A DNA stretch of 16,850 bases from Pseudomonadota bacterium (GCA_022562375.1 JADFPK010000012.1:1-16850); one strand, 5' to 3'. Counted from the first letter of the stretch, positions 7,418 to 15,051 are shown. Numbers and translations: made by a program. Notes: generated by a model not told the origin, from the letters alone.

Positions 7418-8316
7418 TGGTGGAGACGGGTGAAAAATCGGCCGGCGACGCGGGCGGCGGGGACGGCGCGCGCGGTGACGGTGAGATCGCCACGGATTCC
7501 GTGATCTCGGTCGAGGAAGTCACCCGCCAGGCCCGGGAGATGGCGGTGGGCGCGAGCCGGGAGCAGATCGCCGCGCTCGCCCACAACGCGCCCTTCGTCT
7601 CGATCGAGAGCCTGCGCGCGGGCTACGGCAAGATGGAAATCCTGCACGATTTCAACCTCCAGGTGGCCCGGCGCCAGTCGCTCTGCCTGATCGGGCCCAA
7701 CGGCGCCGGCAAGTCCACCGTGCTGCACTCGATCTTCGGCTTCACCAACATTTTCAGCGGCGCCATTTCCATCGGTGAGGGCGACGATAAACAGGACATC
7801 ACCGCACTCACCGCCAGCGAGAAGCTGCGCGGCGCCGGTATCGCCTACATCCTCCAGGACAAGTCCGTGTTCCCCTCGATGACGGTGGAGGAAAATCTGT
7901 GGATGGGCGGCTACCTGATGGCCAAGCCCGACGATGCCAAGGAAGCGGCGGAGCGGATTTTCGAGAAATATCCCCGCCTCGCCAACCGCCGCACCCACCC
8001 CGCCGGCGTGCTGTCCGGCGGCGAGCGCCGGTTGCTGGAAATCTCCCGCGCGCTGGTGATGGAGCCCGAGGTGCTGCTGGTGGACGAGCCCTCCATCGGG
8101 CTCGAGCCGCGCTTCATCGACATGGTGTTCGACATCCTCGACGATCTGCAGAACACCGAAGGCAAGACCATCATCATGGTCGAGCAGAACGCCAAGAAGG
8201 GCCTGGAATTCGCCGATATCGGCTACGTGCTGGTGGCGGGCGAGATCGCCATCGCCGGGCCGGGCGACGAATTGCTGGAAAACCCCGCCGTCGGCAAGCT
8301 GTTCCTCGGCGGCTGA
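7417..8316 (+). CDS. livF: HAAT ABC importer ATPase, LivF type with N-terminal extension
   Basis: A 299-residue ATPase, longer than the roughly 235 residues usual for LivF. The ABC core starts near residue 60 (FVSIESLRAGYGKMEIL) and has Walker A GPNGAGKST (93-101), signature LSGGE (199-203) and Walker B LLVDE (220-224). The VEQNA segment (255-259) is the normal LivF replacement of the H-loop. The first 58 residues are extra: a Gly/Asp-rich stretch (about 6-25), then a predicted helix (SVEEVTRQAREMAVGASREQIAALA in two parts, about 31-55). The ATG at 7417 was chosen because GAGGAG lies 8 bases upstream; it overlaps the livG TGA by one base. A TTG one codon earlier is possible. If the true start were internal, a new ribosome binding site near 7580 would be needed and none is evident. 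Confidence 0.9.
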   Translation: MVETGEKSAGDAGGGDGARGDGEIATDSVISVEEVTRQAREMAVGASREQIAALAHNAPFVSIESLRAGYGKMEILHDFNLQVARRQSLCLIGPNGAGKSTVLHSIFGFTNIFSGAISIGEGDDKQDITALTASEKLRGAGIAYILQDKSVFPSMTVEENLWMGGYLMAKPDDAKEAAERIFEKYPRLANRRTHPAGVLSGGERRLLEISRALVMEPEVLLVDEPSIGLEPRFIDMVFDILDDLQNTEGKTIIMVEQNAKKGLEFADIGYVLVAGEIAIAGPGDELLENPAVGKLFLGG

Positions 8317-8320
8317 GTGC

Positions 8321-8336
8321 GGGGCCATTCGGCCCC
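8321..8336. terminator. Small hairpin between convergent operons
   Basis: GGGGCC (8321-8326), loop ATTC, GGCCCC (8331-8336), directly after the livF stop. It could help end both convergent transcripts, but there is no U-tract on either side, so intrinsic termination is doubtful. Confidence 0.3.
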
Positions 8337-8356
8337 TGAGCCCTCAAGCCTCACTC

Positions 8357-8384
8357 CCCCCTCAGATGTACCCCCTCAGATGTA
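8357..8384 (-). repeat. Perfect 14-bp tandem duplication across a stop codon
   Basis: CCCCCTCAGATGTA occurs twice head to tail (8357-8370 and 8371-8384). The inner copy contains the last two codons (Tyr-Ile) and the TGA of the third antiporter-like gene on the minus strand. The outer copy lies wholly in the 3' untranslated region. It looks like a recent slippage duplication that leaves the encoded protein unchanged. Confidence 0.85.
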
Positions 8385-10067
8385 ATAGATGATCAGCGTC
8401 GCCGCCAGCAGCACCGCGACCCAAAGCACGGTCGAGCCGGTCGACCAGGTGCGGGCCAGCGCCCCTTGCGGCCCGTGGTGGCGGTAGATGGTACTGATGA
8501 AACGCTCGAGTTGGTTTTGCGCCCGGGCCAGCACCGCGTCGCGCGCCGCGCCGCCGATCTCCATGAACCGGCCGACGGCCGCCGGCATGGCCTTGCGGTA
8601 GAGCCAGTCGCTGTCGAGGTTGGTGGACTTCACTTCCGGCGGATAGAGGCCGGTGCGCATGAGAACCGCGAAGGCCAGCGCCGAGAAAAGCAAGAGTTGC
8701 AGTTGGGTGATCACGTGGGGGGTGGTGTAGGGCTCGAAATCGACCGGGTAGGGCAGCAGCGCGTAAAGCGGCGCCGGGTAGACGCCGATGGCGATGCAGA
8801 GGAACGCCGCGATGCCCATGGCGATCAACATGTTCAGTGGCGCCTCCTTGCACCTGATGCCGGAATCGTGGGCGAAGAAGGCGAAGAACGGGATCTTGAT
8901 GCCCGAATGGTGGAACACCCCGGCGGAGGCGAAGAGCAGCACCAGCCACACCAAGAGATACCCTTCGTTCGCCGCGGCGGACATGATGAGTGACTTCGAA
9001 ATAAACCCGCTGAACAGCGGGAAGGCCGAGATCGACGCGGCGCCGACGACGCAGAAGATCATGGTCAAGGGCATGGATTTATAGAGGCCGCCGAGATCCG
9101 TTCCCTTGATCGTTCCGGTGCGGAACAGGACGGCGCCCATGGACATGAACAGCAGCGCCTTATAGAGGATATGGGCGAAGGCGTGGGCGACGGTGCCGTT
9201 CAGCGCCATCTCGGTGCCGATGCCGATGCCGACCACCATGAAGCCGAGCTGGTTGTTGAGGCTGTAGGCCAGCACGCGGCGGAGGTCGTTCTCGATGACG
9301 GCGTAAAAGATCGGGAACGCGGCCATGACGGCGCCGATATAGATCAACGCCTCGGTGCCGGCGTATCCGCGCGCCAGCGCATAGACCGCGAGCTTGGTGG
9401 TGAAGGCGGACAGCACCACCGTGCCGGTGACCGTGGCCTCGGGATAGGCGTCCTGGAGCCAGTTGTGCAGCAGCGGGAAGGCGCATTTGATGCCGAAGGC
9501 GATGAAGATCAGCGCCGTCGCCGGGTTGACCACGCCGAGGTTGTCGAAGGCGATCGAGCCGGTTTCGCGCAGGTGCAGGATGACGCCGGCGAGCAGGATG
9601 ACGCCCGAGCCGATCTGGACGATCAAATAGCGCATGCCGGCGGCGTAGGCACGTTCCGTGCGGCTGGCCCAGATGAGGAACACCGAGGATAGCGCCGTCA
9701 GCTCCCAGAAGATGAAAAGGGTGATCAAGTCGCCGACGAAGACGGCGGAAATCCCGGCGCCGGCGTAGATCACCGAGGAGGTGTCCTGGAGCCGGTCGCG
9801 CTCGTGCATGCCGTAGATGACGTTGATGAAGGCGATGAGAAGGAAGATCGCGCCGAAGACGACGGAAAGCTTGTCGACGCGCACCAGCGTCAGCGCATAG
9901 CCGAAGATTTCCACCTGGCCGTAGACCCCGTGACCGAGGCCCCAGAGCTGCCACCCGCCAAGGACGGGAAGGGCCAGCATATAGGCGTGGCGCCACTTCC
10001 CCCGCAGGAAGGGGATCCCCAGCGCGCCGACGATCAGGATCAGGCCGGGCGAGAGACCGTCAATCAT
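8376..10067 (-). CDS. Third antiporter-like subunit (MrpD/NuoM-related), long form
   Basis: A 563-residue multi-spanning proton-conducting subunit, the last gene of the operon. Key charged residues of the antiporter fold are kept: Glu122 in FIFWELTALSS, Lys194 in FGIKCAFPLL and Lys225 in SAFTTKLAVYAL. The NWLQDAYPEA-T-G-V segment (202-217) follows the MrpD-type pattern rather than the NuoL type. It is about 70 residues longer than the mrpD product of the same operon. After the LYPPEV motif there is a polar stretch (about 475-540, with LDSDWLYRK and an Arg/Gln-rich helix) and one more membrane segment at the very end (541-563). The ATG at 10067 follows GAGG and overlaps the upstream small gene by 8 bp. 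It is presumed to add an extra ion path to the complex. Confidence 0.85.
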   Translation of the reverse strand: MIDGLSPGLILIVGALGIPFLRGKWRHAYMLALPVLGGWQLWGLGHGVYGQVEIFGYALTLVRVDKLSVVFGAIFLLIAFINVIYGMHERDRLQDTSSVIYAGAGISAVFVGDLITLFIFWELTALSSVFLIWASRTERAYAAGMRYLIVQIGSGVILLAGVILHLRETGSIAFDNLGVVNPATALIFIAFGIKCAFPLLHNWLQDAYPEATVTGTVVLSAFTTKLAVYALARGYAGTEALIYIGAVMAAFPIFYAVIENDLRRVLAYSLNNQLGFMVVGIGIGTEMALNGTVAHAFAHILYKALLFMSMGAVLFRTGTIKGTDLGGLYKSMPLTMIFCVVGAASISAFPLFSGFISKSLIMSAAANEGYLLVWLVLLFASAGVFHHSGIKIPFFAFFAHDSGIRCKEAPLNMLIAMGIAAFLCIAIGVYPAPLYALLPYPVDFEPYTTPHVITQLQLLLFSALAFAVLMRTGLYPPEVKSTNLDSDWLYRKAMPAAVGRFMEIGGAARDAVLARAQNQLERFISTIYRHHGPQGALARTWSTGSTVLWVAVLLAATLIIYYI

Positions 10068-10341
10068 AGTAATCCTCGTCCCGCTTCAGGACCTTACGAA
10101 GCTCCTTCGCCCCGAGCACGAGCCCCACACAGACGACGAAACCGTAAAGCCCGTAGATGGCGGGAATATCCTCCATGGCGAACTGGGGGTGCTTGTCATA
10201 GAAGAAGTCGGCGAGGCCAAGCGCGGCGCAAACGAGGACGAGGCCCCAGAAGATCTTTTCGACGTTGCGCCGCTGATCGAGCCAGTATTTCTTGCCCTCG
10301 GTGGGCGAGGGGGGTTGTTGGCCGTTCGGTGTGTCGGTCAA
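10060..10341 (-). CDS. Small two-helix membrane protein of the Mrp-type operon
   Basis: A 93-residue protein that I do not assign to a named family. Translation is inferred to begin at TTG 10341, because GGGAG lies 6 bases upstream, immediately after the preceding gene's stop; no ATG or GTG in frame fits. Residues 1-17 are polar and Pro-rich. They are followed by KYWLDQRRNVEK, a first membrane helix (about 30-46, FWGLVLVCAALGLADFF), a short loop KHPQFAMEDIP, and a second helix (about 61-78, AIYGLYGFVVCVGLVLGA). The tail KELRKVLKRDEDYYD is charged. Both ends probably face the cytoplasm. The gene sits between two antiporter-like subunits, 11 bp from the one upstream and overlapping the one downstream by 8 bp. 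That placement argues for an accessory subunit or assembly factor of the complex. Confidence 0.8.
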   Translation of the reverse strand: MTDTPNGQQPPSPTEGKKYWLDQRRNVEKIFWGLVLVCAALGLADFFYDKHPQFAMEDIPAIYGLYGFVVCVGLVLGAKELRKVLKRDEDYYD

Positions 10342-10352
10342 ATCGTTCTCCC

Positions 10353-11855
10353 TCAGCGCATGGCGATCGGCGCGATCAGCCGGTAGATCGGATCGGCGAA
10401 GAAAAAGAGGGCGATACAGCCCGCCGCGGTGAGGCACGGAGCGAGGACGCACAAGAGCGGCGCTTCGTGGATGCCGCCGGGGTCCGCCGGCACGGCCGCC
10501 GCGCCGGCGGACTGGGCGGCGATATTGGCGGAGGGCGCCGGCAGGAAGAAGCCGCGCGCCACCACCGGGATCAGATAGGCGACGTTCAGCAGCGAGCTGA
10601 CCATGAGCACCCCGATGATCACCATCTGCCCGGCGTCGGCGGCGCCGACCATCAGGTACCATTTGCTCCACGAGCCGCCGAGCGGCGGCAGACCGATGAT
10701 GCTCAACGCGCCGATCAGGAAGGCGGCGAAGGTGAACGGCATCGCCCGGCCGAGCCCCACCATGTCGCTGATATCGATTTTGCGGGTGGCGATGTAGATG
10801 GCGCCGGCGCAGAAGAACAGCGTGATCTTGCCCATGGCATGCATGGCGATCTGCAACGACCCGCCGATCACCCCCATCGACGTCGCCACGGCGGCGCCAA
10901 GGACGACGTAGGAAAGCTGGCTGATGGTGGAATAGGCGAGCCTGGCCTTGAGGTTGTCCTGGGTCAGGGCGACGAAGGAGGCCAGCAGGACCGTCGTCGC
11001 CGCCACCCAGACCAGCCATTCGGACGCCCCCGTGACGGCGAGGAAATCGATGCCGAAGATATAAACCGCCACCTTCATGACGGTGAAGACGCCGGCCTTG
11101 ACGACGGCGACGGCATGCAGCAGGGCGCTGACCGGCGCCGGCGCCACCATGGCGGCGGGCAGCCAGCGGTGGAACGGCATCAGCGCCGCCTTGCCGATGC
11201 CGAACATATAGAGCGCCAGCAGGATGGGCACGAAGACGCCCTCGACCTTGCCGGCGAGGATGCCGCCGGGGGTGAAATCGAGGGTGCCGGCGATCTGCCA
11301 GGTCCAGATGATGGCGACGAGCTGCAGCCCGATCGAGGTCGAGAGCAGGATGCCGAGATAGGTCCGCGCGCCGAGCTTGGCATCCTCGGTCTCCCTGTGG
11401 GCCACCAGCGGGTAGGTCGAAAGCGTCAGCGCCTCGTAGAAGAGGAACAGGGTGAACATGTTGGCGGCGAAGGCGATGCCCATGGCGCTGCCGATGGCGA
11501 TGGCGAAGCAGACGTAATAGCGGGTCTGATGGTCTTCGTTGTTGGCCCGCATGTAACCGATCGAATAGACCGAGGTCACGATCCAAAGCCCCGAGGCGAC
11601 GAGGCCGAAGAGCATGCCGAGGGGCTCGATCTCGAGCGCCAGGGGAAGCCCCGGCATGACCTCGAGCAGTTCGACGGCGGGCCTGGCGCCCGCGAACACG
11701 CCATCGAGGAGCGACAAAACGGTCAGGAACAGGGCGGTGGCGGTGATCAGCGTCACGCCCTCGCGCAAGTTGGGGCGCGAACTCGTGACGCCGATCATCA
11801 CGGCGCCGGCGAAGGGAAGGGCGAGGGTGAGGGCAAGCGCCAGCCCAACCGTCAT
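10353..11855 (-). CDS. Second antiporter-like subunit with NuoL/MrpA-N type motifs
   Basis: A 500-residue polytopic protein of the proton-conducting transporter family. Conserved residues are Glu141 (FLFYEALTLSTYPL), Lys222 (GIGKAALMPFHRWLP), His248 and Lys253. The stretch 227-255 (PFHRWLPAAM, then APAPVSALLHAVAVVKAG) carries the PVSALLH...VKAG pattern known from NuoL and the N-terminal half of MrpA. This differs from the TKVAVYAL pattern of MrpD found in the neighbouring gene. It is therefore the best candidate to replace the missing MrpA N-terminal domain, although at 500 residues it lacks the MrpA C-terminal module, which is encoded separately at 14153-14704. The start ATG 11855 overlaps the mrpD stop by 4 bp. 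A general annotation would call it Na+/H+ antiporter subunit D. Confidence 0.85.
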   Translation of the reverse strand: MTVGLALALTLALPFAGAVMIGVTSSRPNLREGVTLITATALFLTVLSLLDGVFAGARPAVELLEVMPGLPLALEIEPLGMLFGLVASGLWIVTSVYSIGYMRANNEDHQTRYYVCFAIAIGSAMGIAFAANMFTLFLFYEALTLSTYPLVAHRETEDAKLGARTYLGILLSTSIGLQLVAIIWTWQIAGTLDFTPGGILAGKVEGVFVPILLALYMFGIGKAALMPFHRWLPAAMVAPAPVSALLHAVAVVKAGVFTVMKVAVYIFGIDFLAVTGASEWLVWVAATTVLLASFVALTQDNLKARLAYSTISQLSYVVLGAAVATSMGVIGGSLQIAMHAMGKITLFFCAGAIYIATRKIDISDMVGLGRAMPFTFAAFLIGALSIIGLPPLGGSWSKWYLMVGAADAGQMVIIGVLMVSSLLNVAYLIPVVARGFFLPAPSANIAAQSAGAAAVPADPGGIHEAPLLCVLAPCLTAAGCIALFFFADPIYRLIAPIAMR

Positions 11856-13336
11856 GGCGTCCCGCCGATCAACGCCCTGGCCGCCGTTCCGGCGACCGAG
11901 GTGGTCAGGCTGGCGTCGATGCCGAAATAGATGTTGGCGACGATCAGCACCCACATCGGGATGAGCATGGAGCGGGGCGCCTCGGTGACGACACGGCCTT
12001 CGGGCGCCGGCTGCAAATACGCCACCTCGACGACGCGCCAGACATAGAGCACCGCCAGCAGCGAAGTCGCGACGATGAGGACCGCGACCGGCCACCAGCC
12101 GGCCTCGAGCGCGCCCAGTATGAGATACCATTTGCTGATGAAACCGACCGTCAGCGGTATGCCGATGAGGCTGAGCCCGCCGATGACGAAGGCCGCCATG
12201 GTCAGCGGCATCTGCCGGCCCAATCCCCGCATCTCATCGATCGACGCCGATCCGCAGCGATAGACGACACAGCCCAAGGCCATGAACAGGCCTCCCTTTA
12301 TCAGCGCGTGGTTGAAGAGATGCAGGATGGTCGCCGTCAGGCCGGTGACGTTGGCGAAGCTCACGCCCAGCACCATGTAACCGAGTTGCGCCACCGACGA
12401 ATAGGCGAGCATGCGCTTGATGTCGACCTGGAAGATGGCGACGGTCGAGGCCGCGAACATGCCGGCGATCGCCAGCGGCAGGAACACGTAAGTGAGTGTC
12501 AGGGCCCCGATCGAGAATTCAAAGCCGAAGACCGTGAACAGGAAGCGCAGCAGGGCATAGACCGCCACCTTGGTCGCGGTCGCGGCGATGAACACGGTCA
12601 CGACCGAGGGCGCGTAGGCATAGGCGTTGGGCAGCCACAGATGGAGCGGAAACAGCGCCAGCTTCAGCCCCAAGCCGACGACGAGGAAGGCGAAGGCCAC
12701 CGAGACCGTGCGGTTGTCGCCGAGATCGGCGATCCGGAGCGCCAGATCATTCATGTTCAGCGTCCCCGTCACCATGTACAGAAGCCCGACGCCGATGACG
12801 AAGAAGGTGGCGCCGATGGTCCCCATGATGAGGTAGGTGAACGCCGCCGGCAACGCCCGGCGGTCCCGGCCCGCGCCCATGGCGACAAGCACGTAGGTCG
12901 CCAGCGAGGTGATCTCCAGGAACACGAACAGGTTGAAGGCGTCGCCGGTGATGGCGACGCCAAGCAGTCCCGTCAGGCACAACAGATAGGCGGTGTAGAA
13001 AAGGCAGTGTTTCGATTCCTCGATCTCGCTGGCGACGCTGGCGCGGGCATAGGGCAGGACGACGGCGCTGATGCCGGAGACGATCAGCAGGACGAAGGCA
13101 TTGGCGGCGTCGATCCGGTACTCGATGCCCCAGGGCGGCGCCCAGTCGCCAAACTCATAGGAAATCACGCCGCCGGTGACGACGGCCTGGAGCAACATGA
13201 CGGAGATCGCCAGGGCCGCCCAACTGACGATCAGCGCCAGGCCCCAGGCGAGGTCTCCCCGGCGCAGCAGAACGCAAAGCGGCGCCGCGACCAGCGGCAA
13301 GACGATCTGCAACGCGGGTAAGTGCTGGGTGATCAC
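11852..13336 (-). CDS. mrpD: Na+/H+ antiporter subunit MrpD
   Basis: A 494-residue membrane protein of normal MrpD length. The proton-path residues are in place: Glu141 in LFVFLEITSLATYVL, Lys225 in GLGLKLALFPLHLWLP, and Lys256 in AATATKVAVYALLRF; NAYAYAPSVVTV is the MrpD-type version of the segment after WLP. Together with MrpA-type subunits it exchanges Na+ (or K+) for H+ across the inner membrane. The start is a GTG at 13336, sharing the 4 bases GTGA with the mrpC stop. No better internal start is visible. It is the seventh gene of the unit and directly follows mrpC, as in both mrp and mbh operons. Confidence 0.9.
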   Translation of the reverse strand: MITQHLPALQIVLPLVAAPLCVLLRRGDLAWGLALIVSWAALAISVMLLQAVVTGGVISYEFGDWAPPWGIEYRIDAANAFVLLIVSGISAVVLPYARASVASEIEESKHCLFYTAYLLCLTGLLGVAITGDAFNLFVFLEITSLATYVLVAMGAGRDRRALPAAFTYLIMGTIGATFFVIGVGLLYMVTGTLNMNDLALRIADLGDNRTVSVAFAFLVVGLGLKLALFPLHLWLPNAYAYAPSVVTVFIAATATKVAVYALLRFLFTVFGFEFSIGALTLTYVFLPLAIAGMFAASTVAIFQVDIKRMLAYSSVAQLGYMVLGVSFANVTGLTATILHLFNHALIKGGLFMALGCVVYRCGSASIDEMRGLGRQMPLTMAAFVIGGLSLIGIPLTVGFISKWYLILGALEAGWWPVAVLIVATSLLAVLYVWRVVEVAYLQPAPEGRVVTEAPRSMLIPMWVLIVANIYFGIDASLTTSVAGTAARALIGGTP

Positions 13337-13719
13337 GGCGTCTCGGGACCCCCGAACTCGGCTTCGTAGTCGGCCTCGATGATCTCGTCCTCCTCGATCG
13401 TGCCATAGGCGTCGCCAATCCTGACGACGAGGGCGAGACCGAGCGCGGTGGTCGAAATGCCGACGACGATGGCCGTCAGGATGAGGACATGGGGCAGGGG
13501 ATTGGAGAAGATCTCCTCCCGCCCGGTCAGGATCGGCGCCGTGCCGCCGATGATCTTCCCCATCGAGATGTAGAGCAGGAAGACGGAGGTCTGGAAAATG
13601 ATGAGACCGACGATCTTCTTCACCAGATTGCCCCGCGAGACGACGATGTAAAGACCCGTCATCATCAGCAAGATGACGACCCAGTAGTTGTAAAGTCCGG
13701 GGATGTCGGCCGGCGTCAT
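13333..13719 (-). CDS. mrpC: Na+/H+ antiporter subunit MrpC (NuoK-like)
   Basis: A 128-residue protein of the NuoK/MnhC family with three membrane helices (about 10-28, 33-53 and 75-100). The segment KIVGLIIFQTSVFLLYISMG and the PLPHVLILTAIVVGISTTAL segment (74-93) are typical. A strongly acidic C-terminal tail (GTIEEDEIIEADYEAEF, 106-122) faces the cytoplasm. GAGG stands 7 bases before the ATG at 13719, and the ATG shares one base with the mrpB TGA. The mrpD GTG overlaps its stop. This subunit sits between the antiporter-like subunits and the MrpA C-terminal/B group in known Mrp and Mbh structures. Confidence 0.9.
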   Translation of the reverse strand: MTPADIPGLYNYWVVILLMMTGLYIVVSRGNLVKKIVGLIIFQTSVFLLYISMGKIIGGTAPILTGREEIFSNPLPHVLILTAIVVGISTTALGLALVVRIGDAYGTIEEDEIIEADYEAEFGGPETP

Positions 13720-14156
13720 CACCAATCCTCGTCGCTCATGCGCGATGAGCGGCCGGCAAAGGCGAAAAAGATGGTGATCATCACCGCCGCCACCGTGGTG
13801 CCGACGCCGAATTCGATCAAGGTGATGCCGAGATGTTGGCCCGCTTGCTGGTTTTCGGCGAGGACGGAGTAGTTGAGGTAGTTGCCGCCGAGAAGCAGGC
13901 CGGCGAAGCCGACGCCGGCAAAAATCAACACCCCCACCGCCATCGCGGCGCGGACCACGCCCTCGGGCACCACCCGGCGCGCCGTCTCGAGCCCGAAAAC
14001 CAGGGCGTAGAGGATGAAGGCGGAGGCGAATATCACGCCCGCCTGGAACCCGCCTCCGGGCCCGAAATCGCCGTGGAACTGGACGTAAAGGGCGAACAGC
14101 AGGATCGGCGGTATCAGCATCTTCGAGACCACGCGCAATACCAGGTGATGGTTCAT
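13719..14156 (-). CDS. mrpB: Na+/H+ antiporter subunit MrpB (MnhB domain)
   Basis: A 145-residue polytopic protein. The MnhB hallmark HGDFGPGGGFQAG (28-40) is present between helix 1 and helix 2, followed by further membrane helices (about 70-95 and 110-133). GGAGGAAGAGGG directly precedes the ATG at 14156, the strongest ribosome binding site in this operon. It overlaps the end of the upstream gene by 4 bp (ATGA). Length matches free-standing MrpB and MbhF proteins. Function is inferred from the family: a core membrane subunit of the cation/proton antiporter module. Confidence 0.9.
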   Translation of the reverse strand: MNHHLVLRVVSKMLIPPILLFALYVQFHGDFGPGGGFQAGVIFASAFILYALVFGLETARRVVPEGVVRAAMAVGVLIFAGVGFAGLLLGGNYLNYSVLAENQQAGQHLGITLIEFGVGTTVAAVMITIFFAFAGRSSRMSDEDW

Positions 14157-14704
14157 CCCTCTTCCTCCGTCTCGTCGTCCTTGCGCCGTCGGCTCCCGGT
14201 GCCGCCGAGAAGCAGCAGGATGCCGATGCCGGCGGTGAAGATGACGGTGACCTCGCCCAAGGTGTCGAAGCCGCGGTAACTCGCGAGCACCGAGGTGACG
14301 ATGTTGGGCACGCCGATCTCGGTCCCGGATTCTTGGATGTAACGGGGAGCGACATGGCGCTGGATCGGTGCGTCGGCGTCGCCGAACCGCGGCATGTCGA
14401 GGGTCCCGTAGAGTAGCGCGGCGCCGGTGATCAGCACCACGATGAGGGGCAAGACCGGTGTGCGGCCGGGGACCTTCTCGCGCCGGGAGGTGAGCGCCAG
14501 GGTGCCGAGCAGGAGGACCGTCGAGATGCCGGCGCCGACGGCGGCTTCGGTGAAGGCGACGTCGACGGCGTCGAGGAGGACGAAGAGGCCGGCCGAGAGC
14601 AGCGTATAGACGCCGGTCAGCATGACCACCGCGAACAGGTGACGCAGGCGCACGATGGCAAGCGCCGTCAGCCCGAGGAAGGTCAGCAGGACGATGTCGA
14701 TCAC
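14153..14704 (-). CDS. Free-standing MrpA C-terminal module (MbhD + MbhE domains)
   Basis: A 183-residue membrane protein with two parts. Residues about 10-72 match the DUF4040/MbhD domain (HLFAVVMLTGVYTLLSAGLF and DAVDVAFTEAAVGAGIS, with acidic D49 and E53). Residues about 82-170 match the MbhE-like domain (ending YRGFDTLGEVTVIFTAGIG, with D147 and E151). In canonical Mrp these domains are the C-terminal end of the large MrpA; in archaeal Mbh they are two genes, mbhD and mbhE. Here they are fused to each other but separate from any NuoL-like part. The start is a GTG at 14704, only 2 bp after the mrpG stop. Acidic residues in this module are thought to gate cation access in Mrp. Confidence 0.85.
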   Translation of the reverse strand: MIDIVLLTFLGLTALAIVRLRHLFAVVMLTGVYTLLSAGLFVLLDAVDVAFTEAAVGAGISTVLLLGTLALTSRREKVPGRTPVLPLIVVLITGAALLYGTLDMPRFGDADAPIQRHVAPRYIQESGTEIGVPNIVTSVLASYRGFDTLGEVTVIFTAGIGILLLLGGTGSRRRKDDETEEEG

Positions 14705-14706
14705 GC

Positions 14707-15051
14707 TTACGATGAGGTTGCCTCCCCTTGATCGCCGCCGTTGCCGTCCTGCTTGGCCCAGGGCTCGAGGCCGGCGGTGAAGGCGGCGTTGGCGATGGCG
14801 TGGGTCGCCGTCGGGCTGGTCAGGAAGATGAGCGCGCCAAGCAGCACCAGCTTCACCGTCACCAGGCTCAGGCCGCCGGCGACCATCATGCCGAGGATGA
14901 TCAGCCCGGCGCCCATGGTGTCGGTTATGCCGGCGGCGTGCAGCCGGGTGTAGAAATCCGGCAGGCGCAGCAGGCCGATGCCGCCGATCAAGACGAAGGC
15001 GCCGCCGCCAAGCAACAGCACCCCGCTCAGGATATCGAGAGCCGTTTCCAT
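14707..15051 (-). CDS. mrpG: Na+/H+ antiporter subunit MrpG
   Basis: A 114-residue protein with three hydrophobic helices (about 8-28, 46-62, 65-80). The family motif LRLPDFYTRLHAAGITDTMG spans 28-47. The tail after residue 92 is polar and Gly-rich. The ATG at 15051 lies inside the 3' end of mrpF: the two genes overlap by 25 bp in different frames, so translation of mrpG is probably coupled to mrpF. No good ribosome binding site is seen. MrpG is a small structural membrane subunit equivalent to MbhC. Confidence 0.9.
   Translation of the reverse strand: METALDILSGVLLLGGGAFVLIGGIGLLRLPDFYTRLHAAGITDTMGAGLIILGMMVAGGLSLVTVKLVLLGALIFLTSPTATHAIANAAFTAGLEPWAKQDGNGGDQGEATSS

Noticed and set aside
9804..11930. 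A 708-codon open frame on the plus strand opposite the antiporter genes
   Set aside because: It is antisense to three clear membrane-protein genes; its Asp/Arg/His/Gly-rich low-complexity translation is the usual shadow of GC-rich hydrophobic coding sequence.
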